Made by a program: the position numbers and the translations under genes. 64,000 nt of DNA, taken from positions 248,001 to 312,000 of the forward strand of contig NZ_OBQC01000001.1 in assembly GCF_900220965.1 (NCBI RefSeq), in the 5' to 3' direction. This DNA is from Ureibacillus acetophenoni. Lineage in GTDB: Bacteria > Bacillota > Bacilli > Bacillales_A > Planococcaceae. Positions 35,697 through 43,716 of this stretch are shown piece by piece (within the stretch, counting starts at the first letter, position 1; each line of letters opens with the position of its first letter). The notes under the pieces are model-generated. The model searched no databases. It was not told the origin of the DNA and saw only the letters and a list, made by a program, of their open reading frames with translations.

Positions 35697-36659
35697 ATGT
35701 GGAAAACAGTTGTTAGACGTGTATTAATTATGATTCCACAGTTGTTTGTTTTAAGTTTAATCGTTTTCATTCTTGCTAAATTTATGCCGGGTGACCCGTT
35801 CTCAGGTTTGATTACACCTGAAACAGATCCTGCTAGAATTGAAGAATTACGAGAAAAAGCTGGATTAAATGACCCTTGGTATCAACAATATGCTCGCTGG
35901 ATAGGGAATTTAGTTCAGGGAGATTTAGGTAAAAGTTATACATTCCAACGTAGTGTTGGTGACCTAATTGGAGAAAAGGCACTAAATACTTTATGGCTTT
36001 CTCTAGTGAGTGTAATTTTACTGTACTTAATTGCAATTCCTTTAGGGATATTAGCAGGTCGCTATAATAACTCTAAGTTGGATAAGACAATTGTACTTTA
36101 CAGCTTTATCTCTTATGCAATACCTACATTCGTACTAGGGTTACTATTCTTATATCTATTTGGATATAAATTGCAATGGTTCCCGACAGTAGGAAGTGTG
36201 AGCGTTGGACTAGATCCAGGTACATTTAGTTGGTATATTGATAAAATTTATCATTTAATTTTACCTGCATTTGTTTTTGCTGTTTTAGGTACAACAGGTG
36301 TTATTCAATATTTACGATCTGAAATTATTGACGCAAAAGCACTTGATTATGTTCGAACAGCAAGAAGTAAAGGTATTCCTATGAGAAAGGTTTATTCAAA
36401 ACATATTTTCAGGAACTCGTTACTTCCAATTGCAGCATTTTTAGGTTTTACAATTACTGGATTACTTAGTGGCTCAGTGTTTATTGAAACAATATTTGGA
36501 TATCCTGGAATGGGTCAATTATTTATATCTTCAGTCCTTTCACGAGATTATAGTGTCATTACAGCACTTGTAATGTTATTTGGCTTCTTAGCACTATTAG
36601 GTAGTCTCTTATCCGATATTATTATGAGCATTGTTGACCCACGGATAAGAATTGAATAG
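35697..36659 (+). CDS. oppB: Oligopeptide ABC transporter permease OppB
   Basis: One of two permeases. 320 residues with six transmembrane segments, beginning VLIMIPQLFVLSLIVFILAKFMPGDP, the usual N-terminus with the PGDP motif. The cytoplasmic EAA loop is DYVRTARSKGIPMRKVYSKHIFRNSLLP. ATG 35697 follows GAAGGAGGT placed in the end of oppF. It functions with OppC, OppD, OppF and the lipoprotein OppA encoded alongside. Confidence 0.92.
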   Translation: MWKTVVRRVLIMIPQLFVLSLIVFILAKFMPGDPFSGLITPETDPARIEELREKAGLNDPWYQQYARWIGNLVQGDLGKSYTFQRSVGDLIGEKALNTLWLSLVSVILLYLIAIPLGILAGRYNNSKLDKTIVLYSFISYAIPTFVLGLLFLYLFGYKLQWFPTVGSVSVGLDPGTFSWYIDKIYHLILPAFVFAVLGTTGVIQYLRSEIIDAKALDYVRTARSKGIPMRKVYSKHIFRNSLLPIAAFLGFTITGLLSGSVFIETIFGYPGMGQLFISSVLSRDYSVITALVMLFGFLALLGSLLSDIIMSIVDPRIRIE

Positions 36660-36689
36660 ACACTTCGATGAGTTAAGGAGGGAGAATAA

Positions 36690-37595
36690 ATGGTTAGTGT
36701 AACAAATGATAAAGATTCAAATAAAGTTAGTTCTCCACCAACAGGTTTCCAGGTAATTTTTCGTGAGTTTATTAAAGATAAATTAGCATTAGTATCATTA
36801 ATAAGTATCGTACTAGTTACAGCTTTTGTTTTTTACATGGCATACTTTGTGATCGACCTTAATGAGTTAATGCGAGTTAGTTTACGTGATAAATTTGCCG
36901 AGCCGGGGGAGAAGTTTATTCTAGGGGCCGACCAAGGTGGACGTGATATTTTTGGTCAATTAGTAGTCGGTGCTAAAAACTCTCTAGAAATAGCTATTGC
37001 AGTTACAGTTATAACTGGAATATTCGGTATTGTTGTTGGTTTAATTTGTGGTTATTTCGGTGGATGGATTGACAATGTTATTATGCGAATAATTGATTTC
37101 TTCATCACTATTCCATCTTTAATGTTAATCATTGTTTTTATTACAGTTATTCCTAAATATACACAGTGGCATCTAATTTTGATTATAAGTCTATTCGGTT
37201 GGACGGGTATTACAAGATTAGTAAGGTCTAAAGCACTCAGTGAGAGTAAGCGGGATTATGTAAATGCCTCCAAAACCCTTGGAACAAATGATTTTGTAAT
37301 CATTTTTAGAGAAATTATGCCGAATTTAAGTTCAATTCTAATTGTAGAAACAACTTTAAATTTTGCTGGAAACGTAGGGATCGAAACGGGATTATCCTAC
37401 TTAGGATTCGGTCTTCCACCTGATGTACCATCTTTGGGTAACTTGGTTGCATATGCTAATAACCCTAAGGTATTGCAAGAATATTGGTGGTGTTGGGCAC
37501 CAGCAGCATTATTCATTTTGATAATGATGTTAGCAATTAACTATGTAGGTCAGGCGTTTAGACGTGCTGCGGATGCGAAACAACGTCTAGGTTAA
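36690..37595 (+). CDS. oppC: Oligopeptide ABC transporter permease OppC
   Basis: Second permease. 301 residues, with an N-terminal cytoplasmic stretch, first helix LALVSLISIVLVTAFVFYMAYFV, the family motif LGADQGGRDIFGQLVVGAKNSLEI, and EAA loop DYVNASKTLGTNDFVIIFREIMPNL. The end GQAFRRAADAKQRLG is typical of OppC/DppC. ATG 36690 lies behind AAGGAGGGAG. A 120-base gap separates it from oppA, with no terminator seen, so the operon probably continues. Confidence 0.92.
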   Translation: MVSVTNDKDSNKVSSPPTGFQVIFREFIKDKLALVSLISIVLVTAFVFYMAYFVIDLNELMRVSLRDKFAEPGEKFILGADQGGRDIFGQLVVGAKNSLEIAIAVTVITGIFGIVVGLICGYFGGWIDNVIMRIIDFFITIPSLMLIIVFITVIPKYTQWHLILIISLFGWTGITRLVRSKALSESKRDYVNASKTLGTNDFVIIFREIMPNLSSILIVETTLNFAGNVGIETGLSYLGFGLPPDVPSLGNLVAYANNPKVLQEYWWCWAPAALFILIMMLAINYVGQAFRRAADAKQRLG

Positions 37596-37715
37596 TGTTC
37601 ACTTAGTAGTAAAAAGGTATTTGGTACCATCATATTTATCCATTAGATAAATATGTTTAGATATAGTTGGGAACTTTGGTACAAATCCCAGCGTACACGA
37701 AAAGGAGGATTATTA

Positions 37716-39557
37716 ATGAAGAAACAACGTTGGTCTTTATTAGCGTTATTATTCGCTCTTGTATTAGCGTTAGCAGCATGTAGTGGCGGCGGTAGTACAA
37801 CTGAGGAAAAACCAAAAGACGAAGAAACAACAACAGAAACAACAGAAACAACAGAAACAACTGAAACAGAAACTGCGGAAACTGAATCAGATGCATTATT
37901 TGATTTAGCAGTAACACATGATGGTGAAGCTATTGATGGCGGTATGCTTAAAGTAGCTATGGTAAAAGATGAGCCATTCGCAGGTATTTTCTTAGCTGAG
38001 TTATATGAAGACGCTTATGATGCTGACATTATGGCATATGCTTCTAACTCATTATTCGAGGTAGACGGTAACTTCATGATTACAGATGAAGGTATTGCGA
38101 CTTTAGAAGTTGACCAAGAAAACAACAAAGTATTAGTAAAAATTAAAGAAGGCGTTAAATGGTCTGACGGCAATCCTTTAACTATTGAAGACGTAATGCT
38201 TCCATACTTAATCATTGGTCATAAAGATTACACAGGTGTACGTTATGATACTCAATTCAAAAACATCATTGGTGCTGAAGAGTATAATGCAGGTACAGCT
38301 GATACTATTTCAGGTTTAAAGAAAATTGACGAAACAACTTTAGAAATTAGCTTTAAAACATTATCACCATCGATATTCTACGGTGGAGATGGTTTATGGA
38401 CTTATGCAGCTCCAGTACACCAAATTGGTGACATTCCAGTTGCTGAGTTAGTTGAACACGATGCAGTCCGTAAAAACCCAGTTACTTTAGGTGCATTTAA
38501 ATTTGATAAAATCGTTCCAGGTGAATCTGTACAATTCGTGAAAAACGAACACTACTGGAAAGGTGAACCAAAACTTGATGGCGTAATCGTTCAAGTTGTA
38601 CCATCAAGCTCAATTTCTGTAGCTATTGGTTCTGGTGAATACGATATCGTATTATCATTTAATGCAACAAAAATGCCAGAAATTGAAAACTATGAAAATA
38701 TTACAATTCTTGGCCGTCCAGAGCTTTACTACTCTTATTTAGGTTTCAAAGTTGGTAAATACGATTACGAAAATAACGTGAACGTAACTGACTTCGAAGG
38801 TTCAAAAATGGGTGACGTTAAATTACGTCAAGCTATGGGTTATGCTTTAGATATTGAAGCAGTATCTGAAATTTACTATAACAACTTACGTGAACGTGCG
38901 AATTCTTTAATTCCACCAGTATTTGAATCATTCTACAATGGTGACTTAAAAGGATACACTTATGATCCAGAAAAAGCTGAGTCAATCTTAGACGAAGCTG
39001 GTTACGTAGACGTTGATGGTGACGGATTACGTGAAGATCCAAATGGTGAAAAATTAGAAATCAGACTTGCTGCAATGTCTGGTGACGCTACACAAGAAGA
39101 TATTATTTCTTACTACTTACAAAACTGGAAAGATGTTGGCTTAAACGTAACATTAACAACAGGACGTTTAATCGAGTTCAACTCATTCTATGACAAAGTT
39201 CAAGCTGACGATCCAGAAATCGATATCTTCATGGGTGCATGGGGTACAGGTACTAACCCATCTCCAGCAGGATTATACGGTTCTGCTGACCAATACAACT
39301 TCAGCCGTTACACATCTGACGAGCTAGAAGGTTATGTAATTGGTATTGACTCACCACAAGCATTCGATGCTGAATGGCGTGCAGAGCAATTCAAAGCATT
39401 CCAAGAGCACATCGAAGAAGTGGCTACTACGATTCCAATGCAATTCCGTTATGAAATCGTTCCAGTTAACAAACGTGTGAAAAACTACAGCATTGACTAT
39501 TCAGAGCCAACTGAATTGCATGAAATTGAGTTAGTTTCTGAAAACCCAGTAAAATAA
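37716..39557 (+). CDS. oppA: Oligopeptide-binding lipoprotein OppA (SBP family 5)
   Basis: Substrate-binding component of the importer, held on the outer membrane face by a lipid. ATG 37716 lies behind AAAGGAGGAT; the longer frame from 37653 is not needed. The signal peptide ends in the lipobox LALAACS, with Cys 21 or near it lipidated. A Thr/Glu-rich linker of about 40 residues follows (repeats of ETT). The SBP_bac_5 domain covers the rest (VKWSDGNPLTIEDVM, FKFDKIVPGESVQFVKNEHYWKG, MGDVKLRQAMGYALD). 613 residues. It is the last gene of the operon, an unusual position, since binding proteins usually come first or third; a promoter in the preceding gap could raise its level. Confidence 0.93.
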   Translation: MKKQRWSLLALLFALVLALAACSGGGSTTEEKPKDEETTTETTETTETTETETAETESDALFDLAVTHDGEAIDGGMLKVAMVKDEPFAGIFLAELYEDAYDADIMAYASNSLFEVDGNFMITDEGIATLEVDQENNKVLVKIKEGVKWSDGNPLTIEDVMLPYLIIGHKDYTGVRYDTQFKNIIGAEEYNAGTADTISGLKKIDETTLEISFKTLSPSIFYGGDGLWTYAAPVHQIGDIPVAELVEHDAVRKNPVTLGAFKFDKIVPGESVQFVKNEHYWKGEPKLDGVIVQVVPSSSISVAIGSGEYDIVLSFNATKMPEIENYENITILGRPELYYSYLGFKVGKYDYENNVNVTDFEGSKMGDVKLRQAMGYALDIEAVSEIYYNNLRERANSLIPPVFESFYNGDLKGYTYDPEKAESILDEAGYVDVDGDGLREDPNGEKLEIRLAAMSGDATQEDIISYYLQNWKDVGLNVTLTTGRLIEFNSFYDKVQADDPEIDIFMGAWGTGTNPSPAGLYGSADQYNFSRYTSDELEGYVIGIDSPQAFDAEWRAEQFKAFQEHIEEVATTIPMQFRYEIVPVNKRVKNYSIDYSEPTELHEIELVSENPVK

Positions 39558-39566
39558 TTTAAGTAA

Positions 39567-39613
39567 AAAGAGATTGTTTGGAAAGTTTAGCTTTCTAGAC
39601 AGTCTCTTTTTTA
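39567..39613 (+). terminator. Terminator of the oligopeptide operon
   Basis: A long stem between AAAGAGATTGTTTGGAAAG and CTTTCTAGACAGTCTCTTT (several G-T pairs) with a 5-base loop, then six T. Confidence 0.9.
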
Positions 39614-39651
39614 GATTTACAACATAATTTCATAGTTTTATATTTGTGGAA

Positions 39652-39685
39652 TATAAAAAGCGTCTAATAAACTGGTTAGACGCTT
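39652..39685 (-). terminator. Terminator of yitS
   Basis: On the minus strand AAGCGTCTAA and TTAGACGCTT form a perfect 10-bp stem followed by TTTTTAT. Confidence 0.92.
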
Positions 39686-39700
39686 CCTAAACTGTTTCTA

Positions 39701-40558
39701 CTAATCGTTGTAGTCTTTATCTGTAAAGAAGATGGCAATCGTTCCTGGACCTGCGTGAGCACCTATAACAGCACCAACCAACGTCATATCAAATGATTTT
39801 GGTTTTAACTTATCCATAATAATTGCTTTTACTTCTTCTGCAAATTGTAAATCATCTCCATGGCTAATCCCAACGGTTTTGTTCGAGAAGTCTCCGCCTC
39901 GTTCTGCCATTATTTCTACGATTCTTTGAATGGCTTTTTTACGACCACGGATTTTTTCTAATGGTATTAATTTTCCGTCTTCAACGTGTAATATTGGTTT
40001 AATACTAAGCAAACCACCAATAAATGCACTTGACTTCGATATACGACCACCAGCAGCTAAATAGTCAAGTTTTTCTACTGTAAACAAGTGTGTCATATGT
40101 TTAGCGAAAGTTTCGACACGTGAAGAAAGCTCATCTAAAGCCAAGCCTTTATTTCTTAACGCTACTGCTTCCTTAACAACTAATCCATAACCTAATGATG
40201 CACATTTTGAATCAATCACTTTTAAATTAAAGTTCGGATATTGTTCTTTTAATTGAGTAGCAATCATTACTGCAGTATTGTAAGTACCAGAAAGATTCGA
40301 AGAAAATGCAATGTAAATACCTTCTTCGTTATTTTTTGCAAGTTCTTCAAAAGCATTTAAAAATTCTTCAGGAGATACTTGTGATGTTTTTGGTACCGCA
40401 CCATTGCGCATTGCATCATAAACTTCTGTTGGTTCAATATCTAAAATATCATGATACTCTTTGTCATTTACATGTACGCGTAATGTAAATAACTCTACAT
40501 CATTTTCATTAAAAAATTCTTTTGGTAAATCGCAGGCACTGTCTGCAAATATTTTCAT
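39701..40558 (-). CDS. yitS: DegV-family fatty-acid-binding protein YitS
   Basis: DegV/FakB proteins hold a fatty acid in a deep pocket and present it to a fatty acid kinase. 285 residues, full length. The N-terminus IFADSACDLPKEFF, the TSQVSPEEF stretch around residue 58, and the SGTYNTA region that contacts the fatty acid carboxylate are present, as is the C-terminal GAVIGAHAGPGTIAIFF motif. The start ATG 40558 has AAGGGGGAT upstream. yitS, yitU and yitW lie close together in B. subtilis too, which is the basis for the symbol; other DegV paralogues cannot be ruled out. Confidence 0.8.
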   Translation of the reverse strand: MKIFADSACDLPKEFFNENDVELFTLRVHVNDKEYHDILDIEPTEVYDAMRNGAVPKTSQVSPEEFLNAFEELAKNNEEGIYIAFSSNLSGTYNTAVMIATQLKEQYPNFNLKVIDSKCASLGYGLVVKEAVALRNKGLALDELSSRVETFAKHMTHLFTVEKLDYLAAGGRISKSSAFIGGLLSIKPILHVEDGKLIPLEKIRGRKKAIQRIVEIMAERGGDFSNKTVGISHGDDLQFAEEVKAIIMDKLKPKSFDMTLVGAVIGAHAGPGTIAIFFTDKDYND

Positions 40559-40656
40559 TTTTTATCCCCCTTACTATTACAAATCATTGTGTAACTAAAA
40601 TAAATACTCTAGGATGATTTAACTAATAGTAATTCTATTATTTACCATGATCTTAT

Positions 40657-41466
40657 TTATTTCAATTTTAATCTATCTATTAAAAATCTCGCAATTCCGT
40701 CTTCATTATTACTTAAAGTAACCTCGTTAGCGATATTTTTTAATTGATCGATTCCGTTTGACATTGCAACACCAATCCCTGCATAGTCGATCATTTCTAA
40801 ATCGTTATCTTCGTCCCCAAAGGCAATAATTCGATCCCTTGGAATACCTAAATCTTTTGCAACATGGGAGATTCCAACGGCTTTATTTAATCCTTTTCTA
40901 ACGATTTCAATGATATGGAAAGGTGCACCCCAACGTCTATGGTCAATTAATTCTGCATGGACATCTTCTAAATGTTGCCTAATTCCTGGTACATTTTCTT
41001 CGGTTGCATGAATTAATAGGCTAGTTGGGTCATCATTTAAATTTCCTCTAAGGTTACCAATTAGAACATTTGGATCCCCCATATTAAAAATATCCATAAA
41101 GGTTTTATCTTCTGTATGAATATATACATCATCCATTACTTCTGCGATTAAGTTTTGATATTGGTATTTATCTACTGAATCGACAACATCATGAACAACA
41201 CGAATATCCATTGGTGAATGGACCATTTGCCAAGATTTATTTTTAGGATGATGTACTAGCGCTCCGTTAAAATTAACGATGGGGGTTGTTAACATTAGCT
41301 CATTATAATAGATAGAGCTTGAACGAAATGGTCTTCCTGTTGCAATCATCACCTGATGTCCAGCTTCTTTTGCTTTCAATAAAGTTCGTTTCGTTTTTTC
41401 GGAAATCTTTTTTTCATCGGTTAATAAAGTACCATCTAAGTCTAAAACAATTAAATGTTTTTCCAT
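40657..41466 (-). CDS. yitU: Cof-type HAD phosphatase YitU
   Basis: A HAD-superfamily phosphatase of the Cof/IIB type; B. subtilis YitU is reported to dephosphorylate a riboflavin-pathway intermediate. 269 residues. HAD motif I is VLDLDGTLL at residues 6-14 with nucleophile Asp 8, motif II is MIATGRP, the conserved Lys lies in the GLNKAVG stretch, and motif IV is IAFGDEDNDLEMI. ATG 41466 has AAAGGAGTT upstream; the in-frame start at 41493 precedes that site. It is separated from yitS by about 100 bases. The symbol rests on the yitS-yitU-yitW cluster. Confidence 0.78.
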   Translation of the reverse strand: MEKHLIVLDLDGTLLTDEKKISEKTKRTLLKAKEAGHQVMIATGRPFRSSSIYYNELMLTTPIVNFNGALVHHPKNKSWQMVHSPMDIRVVHDVVDSVDKYQYQNLIAEVMDDVYIHTEDKTFMDIFNMGDPNVLIGNLRGNLNDDPTSLLIHATEENVPGIRQHLEDVHAELIDHRRWGAPFHIIEIVRKGLNKAVGISHVAKDLGIPRDRIIAFGDEDNDLEMIDYAGIGVAMSNGIDQLKNIANEVTLSNNEDGIARFLIDRLKLK

Positions 41467-41628
41467 AAAGGATAACTCCTTTCTTCTATTCAATAAATTT
41501 TATATCGGGGTGGAATATTTAGTCAAAGTATTGAACCACAAGTTCTTTTCATGCAATTTGAACAGATATATTATGCTCGACTTGAATATAATATAACTAC
41601 TAGAGATATTGAAAAAAGTTCTCGATTT

Positions 41629-41657
41629 TTGAAAATGATTATCAATTAGTGTATCAT
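41629..41657 (+). promoter_or_regulatory. yitW: Promoter of yitW with an embedded Fur-like box
   Basis: The -35 TTGAAA (41629-41634) and -10 TATCAT (41652-41657) are exactly 17 bases apart. Within, TGAAAATGATTATCA (41630-41644) matches the Fur 7-1-7 consensus TGATAATGATTATCA at 14 of 15 positions. Bound Fur would cover the -35 and spacer. The gene downstream is an iron-sulfur assembly factor, which makes iron control plausible. Confidence 0.65.
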
Positions 41658-41700
41658 TAAGTAAGATACAATTTACAACTGTTAGAAAGGGGATTCGAAC

Positions 41701-42015
41701 ATGGCAATTAGTGAAGAAATGCAAGAAAGTATTTTAGGTGCATTAGAGAATGTAATTGACCCTGAGTTAGGTATCGATATCGTTAACTTAGGCTTAGTAT
41801 ATAAAGTAGATTTAGATGAGGAAGGTACTTGTACGGTTACAATGACTCTAACTTCTATGGGTTGTCCTTTAGCACCAGTAATCGTCGACCAAGTAACTAC
41901 AGCATTAAGCGAACTTCCAGAAATTAAAAAAGTTGATGTCGATATCGTTTGGCAACCAGCATGGAATAAAGATATGATGTCAAGATATGCAAAAATGGCT
42001 TTAGGAATTCGTTAA
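41701..42015 (+). CDS. yitW: DUF59/MIP18 iron-sulfur cluster assembly factor YitW
   Basis: A 104-residue member of the SufT/PaaD-like family that helps load Fe-S clusters onto target proteins. It is very close to B. subtilis YitW (DPELGIDIVNLGLVYKVD, TMTLTSMGCPLAPVIVDQV, DVDIVWQPAW, MSRYAKMALGI). The single conserved Cys lies in TSMGCPLAP. ATG 41701 follows AAAGGGG. It is monocistronic: its own promoter with a Fur-like box lies upstream and a perfect terminator follows. Iron-responsive expression of this gene is an inference from that box. Confidence 0.92.
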   Translation: MAISEEMQESILGALENVIDPELGIDIVNLGLVYKVDLDEEGTCTVTMTLTSMGCPLAPVIVDQVTTALSELPEIKKVDVDIVWQPAWNKDMMSRYAKMALGIR

Positions 42016-42036
42016 ACTTTAGAGTTTGTATAATTA

Positions 42037-42072
42037 AAAGTAACTTTTCCGAGAGGAGAGTTACTTTTTTTA
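42037..42072 (+). terminator. Terminator of yitW
   Basis: AAAAGTAACT and AGTTACTTTT form the stem with an inner TCC/GGA pairing; six T follow. Confidence 0.92.
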
Positions 42073-42082
42073 ATTTGTGATT

Positions 42083-42743
42083 AGCAAATAGTACGCGGAA
42101 ATCGCAAGTAACTCCAAAATCGCAAATAAAATCCCGGAAATCGCAAATAGAACTCCAGAATTCGCAAGTAAAGCAATGAAATTCGCAAGTAACTCCAGAA
42201 TCGCAAATAAAATCCCGGAAACCGCAAATAGAACTCCAGAAATCGCAAGTAAAGCAATGAAATTCGCAAGTAACTCCAGAATCGCAAATAAAATCCCGGA
42301 AATCGCAAATAGAACTCCAGAATTCGCAAGTAAAGCAATGAAATTCGCAAGTAACTCCAGAATCGCATATAAAATCCCGGAAACCGCAAATAGAACTCCA
42401 GAATTCGCAAGTAAAGAAATGAAATTCGAAAGTAACTCCAGAATCGCAAATAAAATCCCGGAAACCGCAAATAGAACTCCAGAATTCGCAAGTAAAGAAA
42501 TGAAATTCGCAAGTAACTCCAGAATCGCAAATAGAACTCCAGAATTCGCAAGTAAAGCAATGAAATTCGCAAGTAACTCCACGGAAATCGCAAATAACTC
42601 CAGAATCGCAAATAGAACTCCAGAATTCGCAAGTAAAGCAATGAAATTCGCAAGTAACTCCACGGAAATCGCAAATAACTCCAGAATCGCAAATAGAACT
42701 CCAGAATTCGCAAATAAAGCAATGAAATTCGCAAGTAACTCCA
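42083..42743. repeat. Phased CGCAA(A/G)TA array, 81-bp higher-order unit (family 3, locus 1)
   Basis: The core CGCAAATA or CGCAAGTA recurs 32 times from 42103 to 42730 (two copies degenerate, at 42364 and 42427), plus a weak copy at 42083. Steps from 42103 follow 18, 21, 21, 21 bases without exception, so a strict 81-bp super-unit repeats from 42121 to 42688. From 42526 the spacer types are permuted yet the 81-bp rhythm holds. Since all steps are multiples of 3, frames stay open on both strands (for example 196 codons plus, 217-292 codons minus), none with a proper start signal. The array lies between two converging terminators (yitW and fnr). A second, diverged locus is at 63731-64000. Confidence 0.92.
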
Positions 42744-42759
42744 GCGTGTCCATCCAAAA

Positions 42760-42796
42760 TAAATAAAATAACCGCCCCAACATTTTGAGACGGTTT
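42760..42796 (-). terminator. Terminator of fnr
   Basis: On the minus strand ACCGTCTC pairs with GGGGCGGT (two G-T pairs) around an 8-base loop, then TATTTTATTTTATTTT. Confidence 0.8.
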
Positions 42797-42798
42797 GA

Positions 42799-43494
42799 TC
42801 AATCTATTCTACATACCGATAAGGGACAGTTTTCACAACAAATTTCATCTTTTAAATGTTGTAAATTGTGTATTGTAATATATCCTTTATCCATCGATAT
42901 AATTTTTTGTTTACGTAAATCACTTAACATGCGGTTAACCATTTCTCGACTTGTTGAACAAAGGTTTGCAATCTCAGTGTTCGTTAAGTTGAAATTAATA
43001 TATACAACGTTATCTGCAATAGTCTCACCATATGTGTTAGATAAACGAATTAATGTAGAATAGAGTGCACCTTTTTTTCCGTTCATCACTAAATCACGGA
43101 TTAAACTTTGATTCTTTATGTTTTCGTTTTGCAACCATTTTAAATATTCAATTAGTAGTACTGGTTGTTCAGTTAATAACATTTCTAATGAGTCTTTTGT
43201 TAACATGAAAGCTTCAGATGGAAGTAAAGCAATCGCTGAAGTTGTATGAACGTTTTCTTTATTAAATAAAGTTGTTTCTCCTAAAATACTACCTTTACCA
43301 CAAATTCGAAACGTTAATTCTTTACCGTTTTCCGCTTCCTTACTAATTTGTACTTTTCCATGTTTGACTAAATAAATTTCGGTAGCAGATTCACCTTCTT
43401 GGTAAATTTGTGTACCTTTATCAAACTTTAATAATTGTCCGTGATCTTCAAATAAATTGTGAAAATTCATTGATGCGGTATTTAAAATTACCAA
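42799..43494 (-). CDS. fnr: Oxygen-sensing regulator Fnr (CRP family, C-terminal 4Fe-4S ligands)
   Basis: In Bacillus Fnr activates anaerobic genes such as nitrate respiration; its 4Fe-4S cluster is bound by three C-terminal Cys and one Asp. Here the C-terminus EICCENCPLSVCRID keeps the C-x2-C-x4-C spacing, and the fourth ligand is likely the Asp of IRDLVMNGKKGALYS, as in B. subtilis. The cyclic-nucleotide-like domain covers residues 15-125, and the helix-turn-helix is LTNTEIANLCSTSREMVNRMLSDLRK. The start is uncertain: TTG 43494 gives good spacing to AAGGAAG, and GTG 43503 is nearer. It is divergent from clpB. It may coordinate with RoxS at 55.7 kb in low-oxygen control (inference). Confidence 0.93.
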   Translation of the reverse strand: MVILNTASMNFHNLFEDHGQLLKFDKGTQIYQEGESATEIYLVKHGKVQISKEAENGKELTFRICGKGSILGETTLFNKENVHTTSAIALLPSEAFMLTKDSLEMLLTEQPVLLIEYLKWLQNENIKNQSLIRDLVMNGKKGALYSTLIRLSNTYGETIADNVVYINFNLTNTEIANLCSTSREMVNRMLSDLRKQKIISMDKGYITIHNLQHLKDEICCENCPLSVCRID

Positions 43495-43615
43495 TTTGAT
43501 CACTTCCTTAATAATAAGAATAACTTAAAAACTAAATATATATATAAAATACTACATTTACATAAATCATATCACAATCAATTATTGGTAAATGTGAAAA
43601 TTTTGGGAGTATTTT

Positions 43616-43667
43616 TTGCAATACAATACAAATATCTTTATAATAAAAATGGTCAATAAAGGTCAAA
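43616..43667 (+). promoter_or_regulatory. clpB: Sigma-A promoter with CtsR operator, upstream of clpB
   Basis: TTGCAA (43616-43621), 17 bases, TATAAT (43639-43644), then GGTCAATAAAGGTCAAA (43651-43667) around the start point. The last matches the CtsR direct repeat RGTCAAANANRGTCAAA at all but one position. CtsR represses clp genes until heat or protein-damage stress. Confidence 0.88.
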
Positions 43668-43716
43668 CTATAATTCATACAAGTCATATTAAATTGAATA
43701 GATGAGGTGAATACGG

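Noticed and set aside
42083..42743. CRISPR array
   Set aside because: The repeated core is only about 8 bases with 21/18-bp spacing and spacers that themselves repeat; no cas genes are nearby.
42176..42766. 196-codon plus-strand frame with a 27-residue repeat (MKFASNSRIANK type)
   Set aside because: It is a by-product of an 81-bp repeat without stops; other frames on both strands are equally open, and no ribosome binding site precedes it.
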